Shown: positions 33,089 through 41,784 of the stretch, in pieces
How the letters are laid out: each line of letters opens with the position of its first letter
Position numbering within the stretch: position 1 is the first letter of the stretch
Source of the DNA: an uncultured SAR86 cluster bacterium
GTDB taxonomy: Bacteria; Pseudomonadota; Gammaproteobacteria; Magnimaribacterales; AG-339-G14
Assembly (NCBI GenBank): GCA_902536295.1
Contig: CACAWS010000007.1
Location: forward strand, 1-58,984
Length of the DNA: 58,984 bases
Direction of reading: 5' to 3'
Translations under genes and position numbers: made by a program
The notes under the pieces: model-generated
What the model saw: only the letters and a program-made list of their open reading frames with translations
Database searches by the model: none
Told to the model about the DNA's origin: nothing

Positions 33089-34298
33089 TTACTTTTCAAA
33101 AAATTCAGAATGCTTATGGATTGAGAATCTAGAATTATCTGAAATCTGTGAAGAAGTGCAAACTCCTTTTTATATCTATTCGCAAGCAAGTATCGAAGCA
33201 GCTGCAAACTCTTATCTTAAAAACGCTGGTAATACAGACCTAATTTGTTACTCAGTTAAAGCCAATAGTAATATCAATTTATTAAAAATTCTCGTGCAAT
33301 TGGGCATGGGTTTCGATGTGGTTTCAGTTGGTGAATTAAAAAGAGCGTTAAAAGCAGGGGCAACAGCAAACAAAATTGTATTTTCGGGTGTAGGAAAATC
33401 AGCAGCCGATTTAGCGTTTGCTGCTGAGCAAAAAATCTACTCAATCAATATCGAATCTCATCAAGAGATTGAGTTAATAAAAAATTTACCAAACAATCCA
33501 AGAATCTCTCTCAGGATTAATCCAGACATGGCCGCTAATACCCATCCATACATTGAAACCGGAAAATCAGATTGTAAATTTGGTATCTCTGAAACAGAGG
33601 CATTGGAAATAGCTAAAACTTATTCGCCTGAAGAAATAAACCTAGTAGGCATATCGGCACATATTGGATCACAAATTACCGATGTAAGTTTATTTCTCGA
33701 GTTAGCAGAAAAATTAAAAAACTTAGCAACTCATCTTAAAAATTTAGGTCACAATATTGATCACCTAGACGTTGGTGGCGGCTTAGCAATAGATTATCAA
33801 CTGGAGAAGCAATACGATCCTGCTCAATTAGTTAAAGATTTAAAATCTTCAATCACTGATTATGATTTGTTAATGGAACCAGGGCGTTCAATTGTCGCTC
33901 AATCCGGAGCGGTAGTGACAAGCGTTATTACTAAGAAAACAAACGGTCAAAGAGATTTTCTTGTAGTGGATGTAGGTATGAACGACTTGATGCGACCTGC
34001 TCTTTATAGCGCTAGACACGCTATTGAAGAAATTAAAAACAGTGACAACGCTTCAAAAGAATATGAGGTCGTTGGTCCCGTCTGTGAGACAGCAGACAGT
34101 TTTGGTGCGGGACATTTATTAAATGCCGACGCTGGTGATCAACTCATCATTTACTCGACTGGCGCTTATGGCTCTAGTATGGGCTCGAATTACAATTCAA
34201 GGCCTAAGCCTGCTGAAATTTTAGTATCTAAAGATAAATACACTGTAATTAGAAAGGCGGAATCTTTTGAAGACCTTATAAAACTTGAGGAAATTTAA
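33078..34298 (+). CDS. lysA: Diaminopimelate decarboxylase
   Basis: A 406-residue fold-type III PLP enzyme that makes L-lysine from meso-DAP. The PLP lysine is K61 in CYSVKANSN. HIGSQI (about 194-199), GGGLAIDY and the active-site-cysteine segment GPVCETADSFG are also present. Coupled to lptM (11-base overlap), with dapF starting right after its stop. Together with dapF and argD it supports the DAP/lysine route. Confidence 0.96.
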   Translation: MRPDYFSKNSECLWIENLELSEICEEVQTPFYIYSQASIEAAANSYLKNAGNTDLICYSVKANSNINLLKILVQLGMGFDVVSVGELKRALKAGATANKIVFSGVGKSAADLAFAAEQKIYSINIESHQEIELIKNLPNNPRISLRINPDMAANTHPYIETGKSDCKFGISETEALEIAKTYSPEEINLVGISAHIGSQITDVSLFLELAEKLKNLATHLKNLGHNIDHLDVGGGLAIDYQLEKQYDPAQLVKDLKSSITDYDLLMEPGRSIVAQSGAVVTSVITKKTNGQRDFLVVDVGMNDLMRPALYSARHAIEEIKNSDNASKEYEVVGPVCETADSFGAGHLLNADAGDQLIIYSTGAYGSSMGSNYNSRPKPAEILVSKDKYTVIRKAESFEDLIKLEEI

Positions 34299-35114
34299 GT
34301 GACTACTGTTCATTCCATGGAGGCTTTGGGAAATAAGTTCGTCTTGATAGACGCGATTTCACAAAGAGTTGATCCCAAAGAGGAATCGAAACTTGTAAAA
34401 AATTGTGCAAATAAATTTCAGTTTGATCAATTATTAATATTGGAACCTCCCACACAAAAATATGTCGACGTGAAACTGAAAATTTATAATTTGGACGGTA
34501 GTCTGGCCGAAAACTGCGTGAATGGAATTCGCGCTACCGCCCTTTATGCTTTCGACGAAAATTTAGTGTCTGGTGAAAGCTTTATATTACAAATTGAAAA
34601 CAACGAAGCTCACATTGCTAAATTGGGAGCCGATACATTCTCTGTAAAAATGACTAGTTTTGATTTCTCAAAATCTAGTTGCGCTGTTGAAGAGAGTGAA
34701 AAATTACAATTCGTTTTTGAAGATCTTGATATTGCCTTTGAACCTGTGTCAGTTGGAAATCCACATGCTGTTATTTTTCAAAATGATTTGCCAGATAAAA
34801 TTCCTGATATGGGCGCAACTTTACAAAACAGTAATATTTTTAAAAATGGCGTAAATGTCGGATTTGTAGAAATTGTTGATCGCCAAGTAATTAATTTACG
34901 TGTTGTTGAACGAGGAGTTGGGGAAACCTTGGCTTGTGGAAGTGGAGCTTGTGCCGCTGTCTTGAGTGGTGTAAAAAATAATCTTTTGAAATCTCCTGTA
35001 TTAGTAAATTTTAAAAAAGGCAGCTTAACTGTTGAGGTGAATCTAGACGAACAGTGGTTTAACTTGACGGGTGAAGCTAAATTTATCGAAAAAGGCATTA
35101 AAATAAATCAATGA
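34299..35114 (+). CDS. dapF: Diaminopimelate epimerase
   Basis: A 271-residue PLP-independent epimerase that converts LL-DAP to meso-DAP using two cysteines. These are C73 (ENCVNGIR) and C213 (LACGSGACAA). The first motif is unusual: the normal CGNGxR reads CVNGIR. The GTG start abuts the lysA stop. A later start at Met7 is possible but would truncate the usual N-terminal strand. It overlaps the DUF484 gene by four bases. Confidence 0.94.
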   Translation: MTTVHSMEALGNKFVLIDAISQRVDPKEESKLVKNCANKFQFDQLLILEPPTQKYVDVKLKIYNLDGSLAENCVNGIRATALYAFDENLVSGESFILQIENNEAHIAKLGADTFSVKMTSFDFSKSSCAVEESEKLQFVFEDLDIAFEPVSVGNPHAVIFQNDLPDKIPDMGATLQNSNIFKNGVNVGFVEIVDRQVINLRVVERGVGETLACGSGACAAVLSGVKNNLLKSPVLVNFKKGSLTVEVNLDEQWFNLTGEAKFIEKGIKINQ

Positions 35115-35797
35115 GCATTTTCAATAAAAAAATTTCAGAGACTGATGTCTTAAATTATTTAAAAGAAAATCCTAATTTTTTTATAATACATCCTGAAATC
35201 TTAGAAATTCTAAAGATAGAACATGCATCTGGTGAAGCAACCTCTTTGATAGAGAAGCAAGTCGAAATCATTAAGAAAAAGAACCTTGATGTAACAAACA
35301 AATTGAGTGAATTTTTAGAAAATGCTGAACACAATCAAAACTTATTCTTAAAAATCCAAAATTTGATCTTAAAAATTATTTCACAAACCAATCTCAACGA
35401 CTTAGCTTATTTTGTAGAATCTTTTTTTCAGGAAGAATTAAAAACTGAAATTTGTAAAATTTATTTCTTTACTCCTGAAAATTCATTCAATTTAGAAACA
35501 AAAAGAGTTATCACTCCAGAAATAGCTACCTCAATCTTCTCAGATCTTTTTAAAACGGCCGAAATTTCTTTAGGCGGTTTAAACGACGAAACTTCTTCGT
35601 TGGTTTTTGGAGCGCAGGCTAATATAGTCGAAGGCGCCATTGGAAAATTGAAATCAAGCAAAATTGCTGGAACTCTGGCCTTAGGTAGCAGTGTAATAGG
35701 AAAATACCCAAAAGATAGCGAAACACTTTTTTTAGAATTTGTTATAGCTGTGTTTAGTAATCAAATAGATAAGATTTTGTCATCAACCAATGAATAA
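35111..35797 (+). CDS. DUF484 family protein
   Basis: A 228-residue cytoplasmic protein whose start (VLNYLKENPNFFIIHPEIL, about 13-31) matches the DUF484 opening LxxNPdFF..hpell. A coiled-coil-prone segment and a GAF-like C-terminal part follow. The family almost always lies between dapF and xerC, as here, and is of unknown biochemical function. It overlaps both neighbours (4 and 8 bases). Confidence 0.9.
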   Translation: MSIFNKKISETDVLNYLKENPNFFIIHPEILEILKIEHASGEATSLIEKQVEIIKKKNLDVTNKLSEFLENAEHNQNLFLKIQNLILKIISQTNLNDLAYFVESFFQEELKTEICKIYFFTPENSFNLETKRVITPEIATSIFSDLFKTAEISLGGLNDETSSLVFGAQANIVEGAIGKLKSSKIAGTLALGSSVIGKYPKDSETLFLEFVIAVFSNQIDKILSSTNE

Positions 35798-36674
35798 CGA
35801 AATTGGACTCTTTTTAGATTACCTTGGAAATGTTAGAAACTATTCCGAGCATACTTTAAAAAATTATTCTGCTGACCTAAAAAAGTTTGAAATTTTTAGA
35901 AGTCAAAAGGGCTTCAAAAGTTGGTCTGACTTAACACAACACGACGTTCGTGACTTTATTAGTGGAATTAGAAGAAATGGCACTAGTCCGAGAAGCCTAG
36001 CAAGATTACTCTCATCGTTAAGGAGTTTTTATAAATTTTTAAACAATGAAAGTCTTGTTTTAAATAATCCCACGTCAGGAATTAATGCGCCAAAACTGAA
36101 TTCCTTGCTTCCGAAAGCTATGGACGCAGATATGGTCAATAGATTATTAGATTTCCAACCGACGACTTGGGGAGATTTCAGGGATAAAGCAATTGCAGAA
36201 CTATTATATTCTTCAGGTTTGAGACTTTCTGAGTTGTGCCAATTGAATACTTCTGATATTTCTTTAGAAAGTAGAATTTGCAGAGTATTAGGAAAAGGGA
36301 AAAAAGAAAGAGAAGTCCCAATCGGGAGTCTAGCCATTAAAGCTCTTCAAGCTTGGTATAATCACAGAGAGTTAAAATTAGTAAAGAATGAGCGAGCAGT
36401 TTTCATCAACAAAAATGGTAAGCGAATTAGCTCTAGATCTGTTCAAAATATTTTAAAAAAAATGAGTATGAAAATGGGTTTGCCCTTCGTAAATCCACAC
36501 ATGTTAAGACATTCCTTTGCGTCACATATTTTAGAATCGAGCGGAGATTTAAGAGCCGTTCAAGAGTTACTGGGGCATGCCAACTTATCTACTACCCAAA
36601 TCTATACTAAGTTAGATTTTCAACATTTGGCAAAAGTTTATGACAAGAGTCATCCACATGCTAAGGGAAAATAA
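35790..36674 (+). CDS. xerC: Tyrosine recombinase XerC
   Basis: A 294-residue site-specific recombinase that resolves chromosome dimers at dif with XerD. The catalytic set is complete: R145 (SSGLRLSEL), K169 (GKGKKE), H237 and R240 (HMLRHSFASH), H263 (LGHANLSTTQ) and nucleophile Y272 (IYTKLDFQHL). The SAM-like N-terminal core-binding domain spans about 1-90. The gene order dapF-DUF484-xerC-HAD identifies it as XerC rather than XerD or an integron/phage integrase. Confidence 0.94.
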   Translation: MNNEIGLFLDYLGNVRNYSEHTLKNYSADLKKFEIFRSQKGFKSWSDLTQHDVRDFISGIRRNGTSPRSLARLLSSLRSFYKFLNNESLVLNNPTSGINAPKLNSLLPKAMDADMVNRLLDFQPTTWGDFRDKAIAELLYSSGLRLSELCQLNTSDISLESRICRVLGKGKKEREVPIGSLAIKALQAWYNHRELKLVKNERAVFINKNGKRISSRSVQNILKKMSMKMGLPFVNPHMLRHSFASHILESSGDLRAVQELLGHANLSTTQIYTKLDFQHLAKVYDKSHPHAKGK

Positions 36675-36677
36675 AGC

Positions 36678-37367
36678 ATGAATATAAAAGCCATTACTTT
36701 TGATTTAGACGATACTCTTTGGCCTCTCTTTGATGTCATCATGCATGCGCATAAAACTGCTAATGACTTCTTAATAAAAAAACATCCACAAATGCAGGGA
36801 ATTTTATTTTCCGCTGAAGAAAGAAAAAAATGGAAGGAACTTGTGAGTCAAGAACCTGATCTTGCAAATCGTCTTTCAGAACTTAGACAAAAGGTTATTT
36901 ATGAATTGTTGATAGAAAACAACGTATCTTCGGAAGAAGCAAATTTATTATCCAAAGAATCATTCAAAATTTTTATAGAGGAGAGGCATAAAGTTGTCTA
37001 TTTCGACGACGTACTTGAAACTTTGAAGTCACTAAAAGAAAAATATATTTTAGGAGTCATAACCAATGGAAATGCCGACATAAAAACATTGAAAATAGAC
37101 CACCTCTTTGATTTCTACTTGAATGCTGAAATGGTAAACGAAAGTAAACCTGGTAAAAAAATCTTTGACGAAGCTGCTAAATTAGCAGGTGTGTTACCTG
37201 AAGATATTTGTCACATTGGAGATCACCCAGTCAATGATGTCGAAGGAGCATTGCAAGCCGGGTTTCAAGCGATGTGGATGAACGCGCTGAATAAGGATTG
37301 GGAGCACCCCAAATCACTGACAGTGCCAGAAATTAAAAACTGGAAAGAATTGGAGTCTAAATTTTAA
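36678..37367 (+). CDS. HAD-superfamily hydrolase, YigB-like
   Basis: A 229-residue HAD phosphatase. Motif I is FDLDDTLWP (D9, D11), motif II is GVITNGNAD, the conserved Lys is in ESKPGKKIF, and motif IV is HIGDHPVNDVEGA. In E. coli the gene after xerC is yigB, which dephosphorylates FMN to riboflavin. Position and sequence make this the counterpart, though HAD substrate specificity cannot be read directly. Confidence 0.85.
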   Translation: MNIKAITFDLDDTLWPLFDVIMHAHKTANDFLIKKHPQMQGILFSAEERKKWKELVSQEPDLANRLSELRQKVIYELLIENNVSSEEANLLSKESFKIFIEERHKVVYFDDVLETLKSLKEKYILGVITNGNADIKTLKIDHLFDFYLNAEMVNESKPGKKIFDEAAKLAGVLPEDICHIGDHPVNDVEGALQAGFQAMWMNALNKDWEHPKSLTVPEIKNWKELESKF

Positions 37368-37370
37368 AAA

Positions 37371-37979
37371 TTACAGACTTTCTAATTGAGAGAAGTACTT
37401 ATCTAGCCTGTCTTGATTCAAAGCAATTAAAGATTGAAAAGGTCCTAAATTAGATTTTATCTCGGCAAGATTGGTTGCCTCGCCAACTTGTATAAGTCCG
37501 ATCATTGCCATGACTAAATGAGGAGTACATTGGTAAACGTAAACTCCTTCCGTATCAAATGTGACGGAAAAATCTTGACCTTGAATACTCTCCCAAGGAG
37601 TAGCCCCACTTGGAATTAAATTGGGCGCCGAGACACTGTTGTGACCAGGATCTACAGATTTGAAAATTACTGTATCGCCCTTTTTAATTTTTAAAGCCGC
37701 TGGTTCAAAAACCATCACTCCATCAGCTCCAGCATTTAACATTTTTACAATGTGTTCATTTTCCGATCCGCTGGCGGCGGGTTCCGATGGAGAAGCTGTT
37801 TTAACTAAAGAAACCTTATAACCTGGACCAGAAGTTGAAATACCACAATCTTCGCCCTGCATGCATGCATTTCCTAAGGGCATGATTCTTGCCTCAATGG
37901 CTTCGTCGCGCATGTCTATATTGTTGGAAAAAATTACCATGCTGAAAAATAAAAAAGGTAAGAGTTTTAAGTATTTCAT
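37371..37979 (-). CDS. Pseudoazurin-like type 1 copper protein with N-terminal extension
   Basis: A 202-residue exported cupredoxin with a signal peptide of about 20 residues. The type 1 copper ligands are evident: H113 (DPGHNS), C151, H154 and M159 (QCTPHLVMAMIG), the pseudoazurin spacing. Pseudoazurins carry electrons to periplasmic reductases and oxidases. An extra segment (about 21-70) with Cys39 and Cys45 (GNACMQGEDCG) precedes the copper domain and is not part of classical pseudoazurin; similar stretches occur ahead of some c-type cytochrome domains. Its redox partner is unknown, though cytochrome c4 is encoded 5 kb away. Confidence 0.85.
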   Translation of the reverse strand: MKYLKLLPFLFFSMVIFSNNIDMRDEAIEARIMPLGNACMQGEDCGISTSGPGYKVSLVKTASPSEPAASGSENEHIVKMLNAGADGVMVFEPAALKIKKGDTVIFKSVDPGHNSVSAPNLIPSGATPWESIQGQDFSVTFDTEGVYVYQCTPHLVMAMIGLIQVGEATNLAEIKSNLGPFQSLIALNQDRLDKYFSQLESL

Positions 37980-37995
37980 AAATTTGTGAAATGAG

Positions 37996-38044
37996 TATAT
38001 CTAAAACCATTTGAAATAAAAACTTTTCAAATGGCTTAGATATA
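37996..38044. terminator. Long hairpin between methyltransferase and cupredoxin genes
   Basis: CCATTTGAAA (38007-38016) pairs exactly with TTTCAAATGG (38025-38034). The outer arms TATATCTAA (37996-38004) and TTAGATATA (38036-38044) extend the stem across a small internal loop, giving about 19 pairs. On the minus strand the inner stem is followed by TTTTAGATAT, so it may end the methyltransferase transcript. A second TTAGATAT copy at 38053-38060 offers an alternative outer partner. It also lies in the cupredoxin leader. Confidence 0.5.
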
Positions 38045-38078
38045 AAGGATATTTAGATATGCAAAAGCTTTTTTGCTT

Positions 38079-39152
38079 TTAACCTCTGGCTTGAAGAACC
38101 AAATTATTTGTTGTTTTTGCAGCCAAATTTACATTGCCAAAACCCGCTTCACTGAGGAGTTCCATCAGCTTACTTGGTCCGGCTTGTGGTCCCAATCCCA
38201 ATCCAACCGATTGAGCTTTAGAAGCTGGCACGCATACCAAAGTTCCAAAGCCATACATCATTGCTGACGCGGGATTGTTTGCTATGTTGTTTGCATAACC
38301 GTCTAATGCCATTGGCTCGACCACCATGAAAGTACCGTCTTTTGAAAGAGTCTCTTTTATACTTGCTGCGATACCCACTGGATCTCCCATGTCATGCCAT
38401 GCATCAAATATACAAGCTAAATCGTAATCGTTTTTTGGAATTTCACCTGCATCAGACACGAAAAATTCTAGATTGGATAATCCTTTTTCATTTGCTCTTT
38501 TTTTAGCTTCTTCAATTGAAGGACCGTGAAAATCAAAGGCGTGTATTGTTGAATTAGGAAATTGCTCAGCCATTAAAATCGAAGACGTTCCCAAACCACA
38601 TCCGATGTCAGCAACTTTAGCTCCAAGTTTAAGTTTATCTTCAACTCCATCAAGTGCGGGAATCCATTCATCAAGCAAATGTCCAGCATACGCAGGTCTA
38701 AAAAATCTCTCAGTTCCACAAAAACAGCATTCATGATGTTCTCCCCAAGGACGTCCACGTCCGGTCTTGAAGACATCAATTGCTACATCTTCTTTGACAA
38801 ATTGACCCACAACTCCTTGAATTAAACCCTGAATACAAGTTGGTTCACTTTCTCTAGCAAAAACAGAAGCTTGCTCAGGAGTTAAGCTAAATTTGTCTGC
38901 TTCGGCATCATAACTGACATAACCCCTTGCCGCATTTGAAGCCAACCATTCTTTTAAATAACGTTCATCAACTTTAGCTTCCGCTGCTATAGCAGATACC
39001 CCAGCTGAACCGAGTTTATCCATTGCTCTATAAACTCCCGTTTGATCTCCTAAATAAGACATCATAATTGCAACTGATCCGGCTACGTCGTTGAAAACGC
39101 TTCCAAAAAGTTGCATAACTTTTTCGTGATCTACACTAGTTTGTTCACTCAT
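38079..39152 (-). CDS. Class I SAM-dependent methyltransferase with N-terminal winged-helix domain
   Basis: A 357-residue protein. The N-terminal part (about 25-110; VSAIAAEAKVDERYLKEWL) is a winged-helix dimerisation domain like those of O-methyltransferases. The SAM domain begins with VADIGCGLGTSSILMAEQF (about 184-202), and DAWHDMGDP sits at the post-motif IV position. A cysteine cluster (ECCFCGTERF) lies between the domains. The substrate is not apparent. A strong AAGGAG precedes the ATG, unlike most genes here. It is flanked by a hairpin downstream and 95 AT-rich bases upstream. Confidence 0.8.
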   Translation of the reverse strand: MSEQTSVDHEKVMQLFGSVFNDVAGSVAIMMSYLGDQTGVYRAMDKLGSAGVSAIAAEAKVDERYLKEWLASNAARGYVSYDAEADKFSLTPEQASVFARESEPTCIQGLIQGVVGQFVKEDVAIDVFKTGRGRPWGEHHECCFCGTERFFRPAYAGHLLDEWIPALDGVEDKLKLGAKVADIGCGLGTSSILMAEQFPNSTIHAFDFHGPSIEEAKKRANEKGLSNLEFFVSDAGEIPKNDYDLACIFDAWHDMGDPVGIAASIKETLSKDGTFMVVEPMALDGYANNIANNPASAMMYGFGTLVCVPASKAQSVGLGLGPQAGPSKLMELLSEAGFGNVNLAAKTTNNLVLQARG

Positions 39153-39247
39153 AAGACTCTCCTTAGTTTTTATTAATATTTAAAAATACAGTAAAACAAA
39201 TTAAACGAAATTTAAAGAAGCAAATAAGAAATTTTTTTAAGAATAAA

Positions 39248-40438
39248 TTAAATAATTTTTTCTTCCTTAAGAGTCTGAAGCTCGCTAGAGTCTAGACCTA
39301 TATATTCTTGTAAAATTTCTTCAGTGTGTTGTCCTAACTCCGGCGCCGGAGAATAACTTTCTTCAAAATTATTAAATTTTATTGGATTGCCAGGCACCTC
39401 TGCAGTTAAACCAGAGGGTTGCTCTAATTCCACGACCATATTTCTTTTTTTGACTAACGGATCTTCGAGGGCGTCGCGAACTGAATTGATAGGACCGGAA
39501 GGAACTCTGTGCTTAGCTAGCAAATCTAACCAATAAGCACTTGGCTTGTCTTTTAATTTTTCAGAAATGACTTGATCAATACTATCCCTTTCGGCAAGAC
39601 GACCCTGGACCGTATTGTATTTATCATCTTTAAATTCGATTAAATCTAAAGCGTTGATTAAGTTTGGCCAAAAATCTTCATGAACTACGGCAATAATTAT
39701 AAAACCATCAGAAGTTTTATAAGAATTGTATGGAACGTGAAGGAAATGTTGATTGCCAATAGGCTTAGGATCTATACCAGAAATTTTATTCATAGTTGCC
39801 ATGTAAGTTAAAAGGCTAACTTGGCAATCTAACATCGAAATATCAACGTGATCTCCTACCCCGTCTCGATCTCTTTTTTGCAAAGCACTTAAAATTCCAA
39901 TGATACTAAACATGCCAGAAGATAAATCTGCGATTGGAATGCCGGCACGTACCGGATGATTTTCATCTTCACCTGTAATAGACATGCCGCCTCCGTAGGC
40001 TTGAAGAATCTGATCGTAAGCCGGTCTATCAGCCTCGCCTTTTCCGAATCCACTTATCGAGCATGTGATAATCTTCGAGTTGTGCTTTTTTAAGGTATTA
40101 AAATCTATTCCTAATCTTTCAGTTACTCCCGAACTGAAATTATCTAAAACAACATCAAATTTTTTCACCAGCTCGTAAAAAATCTGCTTACCTTTCTCTT
40201 GCTTCAAATCTAGAGCTAAGCTTTTTTTATTTCTTGCCAAAGTGATGTGATAAGGGCTCACACCATCTAAAGAGTAGTCTGGATGATCTTTGTAAAGCCC
40301 TCTAGTAATTTCTCCTTTACCGGGTGGTTCTACTTTTACAACTTCCGCACCCAAGTCTGCAATCAACATGCTAGCATAAGGTCCAGCCAACATATGGGTT
40401 AAATCCAAAACCCTAATATTTTTTAATGGCGCTGACAT
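39248..40438 (-). CDS. Family III CoA-transferase (CaiB/BaiF)
   Basis: A 396-residue type III CoA-transferase. The N-terminus (NIRVLDLTHMLAGPYASM, about 7-24) and GAEVVKVEPPGKGEITRG are typical, and the catalytic aspartate is expected in the ADLSSGMFSIIG segment. It transfers CoA between carboxylic acids. It is the last gene of a compact set, CitE-like lyase (40959) to MaoC (40442) to this gene, spaced by 1 and 3 bases, suggesting a dicarboxylate CoA-ester pathway such as itaconate/citramalate or mesaconate metabolism. The exact acid is not determined. Confidence 0.9.
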   Translation of the reverse strand: MSAPLKNIRVLDLTHMLAGPYASMLIADLGAEVVKVEPPGKGEITRGLYKDHPDYSLDGVSPYHITLARNKKSLALDLKQEKGKQIFYELVKKFDVVLDNFSSGVTERLGIDFNTLKKHNSKIITCSISGFGKGEADRPAYDQILQAYGGGMSITGEDENHPVRAGIPIADLSSGMFSIIGILSALQKRDRDGVGDHVDISMLDCQVSLLTYMATMNKISGIDPKPIGNQHFLHVPYNSYKTSDGFIIIAVVHEDFWPNLINALDLIEFKDDKYNTVQGRLAERDSIDQVISEKLKDKPSAYWLDLLAKHRVPSGPINSVRDALEDPLVKKRNMVVELEQPSGLTAEVPGNPIKFNNFEESYSPAPELGQHTEEILQEYIGLDSSELQTLKEEKII

Positions 40439-40441
40439 AAA

Positions 40442-40957
40442 TTAGTAGTTAATTTTGTCGTCTACTGCATTTCCCCGGGTTGGAATTAAAGCAGACCTTA
40501 GATAGGAAGCCACAATTTCACCTTTTTGGTTTTTACCAATGGTTTTCACTGTAACAATTCCACAATTATCTCGCGATTTAGACAATCTTTTTTCAATAAC
40601 TTCTGATTCAGCGTAAAGAGTGTCGCCAACGAATAGAGGTTTTGGCAAAACAATGTCTGTCCATCCTAAGTTTGCGATGGCTTTTTGACTGACATCACTC
40701 ACGCTCATGCCAACCATTGTTGCAACGGTGAAAGTACTGTTGACTAAAGTTTTACCAAATTCCGTTGCTTTCCCATACTCTTCATCAAAATGAAGTGGAT
40801 GCGTATTCATGGTTAGTAAAGTAAACCAGGTATTGTCGGCTTCAGTAATAGTTCGTCCTGGTCTGTGCTCGTAGATGTGACCTACTTCAAAGTCTTCATA
40901 ATAACGACCATGGGATTCTCTAAACCTTCCGTCGCCTAAATCTTTTATTCCAGCCAT
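40442..40957 (-). CDS. MaoC-family (R)-hydratase/dehydratase
   Basis: A 171-residue single hot-dog hydratase. GRYYEDFEVGHIYEHRPGRT (about 17-36) and the hydratase-2 type region ITEADNTWFTLLTMNTHPLH with Asp and His are visible (about 37-56). Such enzymes hydrate enoyl-CoAs or mesaconyl/itaconyl-type CoAs. It is sandwiched between the CitE-like lyase and the CoA-transferase in one transcription unit. MaoC-CitE pairs are known in branched-chain and C5-dicarboxylate catabolism; the substrate here is inference. Confidence 0.88.
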   Translation of the reverse strand: MAGIKDLGDGRFRESHGRYYEDFEVGHIYEHRPGRTITEADNTWFTLLTMNTHPLHFDEEYGKATEFGKTLVNSTFTVATMVGMSVSDVSQKAIANLGWTDIVLPKPLFVGDTLYAESEVIEKRLSKSRDNCGIVTVKTIGKNQKGEIVASYLRSALIPTRGNAVDDKINY

Positions 40958-40958
40958 A

Positions 40959-41783
40959 TTATTTTTTCTCTTTTTCCCCTAAAGTAATTTTTAAACGCAT
41001 TGCTTCGGCAATAGGCTCATCAATCATTTGGCCGTCGACTTTGATAGCGCCGCCCCCAGATTTCTGATATTCCTCTAATACTTTTTTGGCTTCTGCTTTT
41101 TCTTCAGCAGAGGGCGAAAAGGCTTCGTTGATGTAATCAATTTGATCTGGATGAATGGCAGCTTTACCGGTGAATCCTAAATTTTTCACAGCTTCGGCTT
41201 CTTCTTTTAAGCCAGCCATTTTATCAATGTAAAAATAAGGCGCGTCAATTGTAAATAAATTGAACATTGAAGCAGCTAAAACTACTCTATGTCTCGCGTA
41301 AAGTAATGGCTCCCAAGCTAATTTACAACCCAAGCTTGCAGACGCGTCGGCAGCTCCAAAAAAAAGTCCAACCACGTCTTTAAAAGCTGCGATTTGCGTC
41401 ACAGTTTCTATTGCCCTTGAGGTTTCTATTAGAGGCACCAGTTTGTTTTTAAAATCAATCATAGGGGCTAAAGTAGCCAAGAAATCAAAACTTTGAGTCT
41501 TTGGTAAAATTATCGCTTCTATCTGATCTTGAAAAGCAGAAATTGAATCAATATCCTCCCTTCCCAAAGCTTCCATAGCATCATTGACTCTTACAAATAA
41601 AGGTTTTGAAAAAGCATTTTCTTTTAATAAGTTAATTAGAGTTTCTCTGGCAGCTAATTTTTCTGAATCTGGACAACCATCTTCTAAATCAACAATGATT
41701 GCATCAGCGTTGCTACTCTGAGCTTTTTCTAGTCGATCCAGGGTGTGTCCTGGGATAAATAAATTGGATCTATATTTACTCAT
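40959..41783 (-). CDS. CitE-like CoA-ester lyase (HpcH/HpaI aldolase family)
   Basis: A 274-residue TIM-barrel lyase. The start MSKYRSNLFIPGH is chosen one base after the dsbA stop; an upstream in-frame ATG at 41804 would overlap dsbA. Family features are LFIPGHTLDRLEKA, AIIVDLEDGCPDSEK (metal-binding Asp/Glu), LPKTQS, PLIETSRAI and GKAAIHPDQID. It resembles stand-alone CitE, citramalyl-CoA, malyl-CoA and beta-methylmalyl-CoA lyases rather than a citrate lyase subunit, since no CitDF genes adjoin. With the MaoC and CaiB genes it makes a three-step CoA-ester cassette. Confidence 0.88.
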   Translation of the reverse strand: MSKYRSNLFIPGHTLDRLEKAQSSNADAIIVDLEDGCPDSEKLAARETLINLLKENAFSKPLFVRVNDAMEALGREDIDSISAFQDQIEAIILPKTQSFDFLATLAPMIDFKNKLVPLIETSRAIETVTQIAAFKDVVGLFFGAADASASLGCKLAWEPLLYARHRVVLAASMFNLFTIDAPYFYIDKMAGLKEEAEAVKNLGFTGKAAIHPDQIDYINEAFSPSAEEKAEAKKVLEEYQKSGGGAIKVDGQMIDEPIAEAMRLKITLGEKEKK

Positions 41784-41784
41784 G

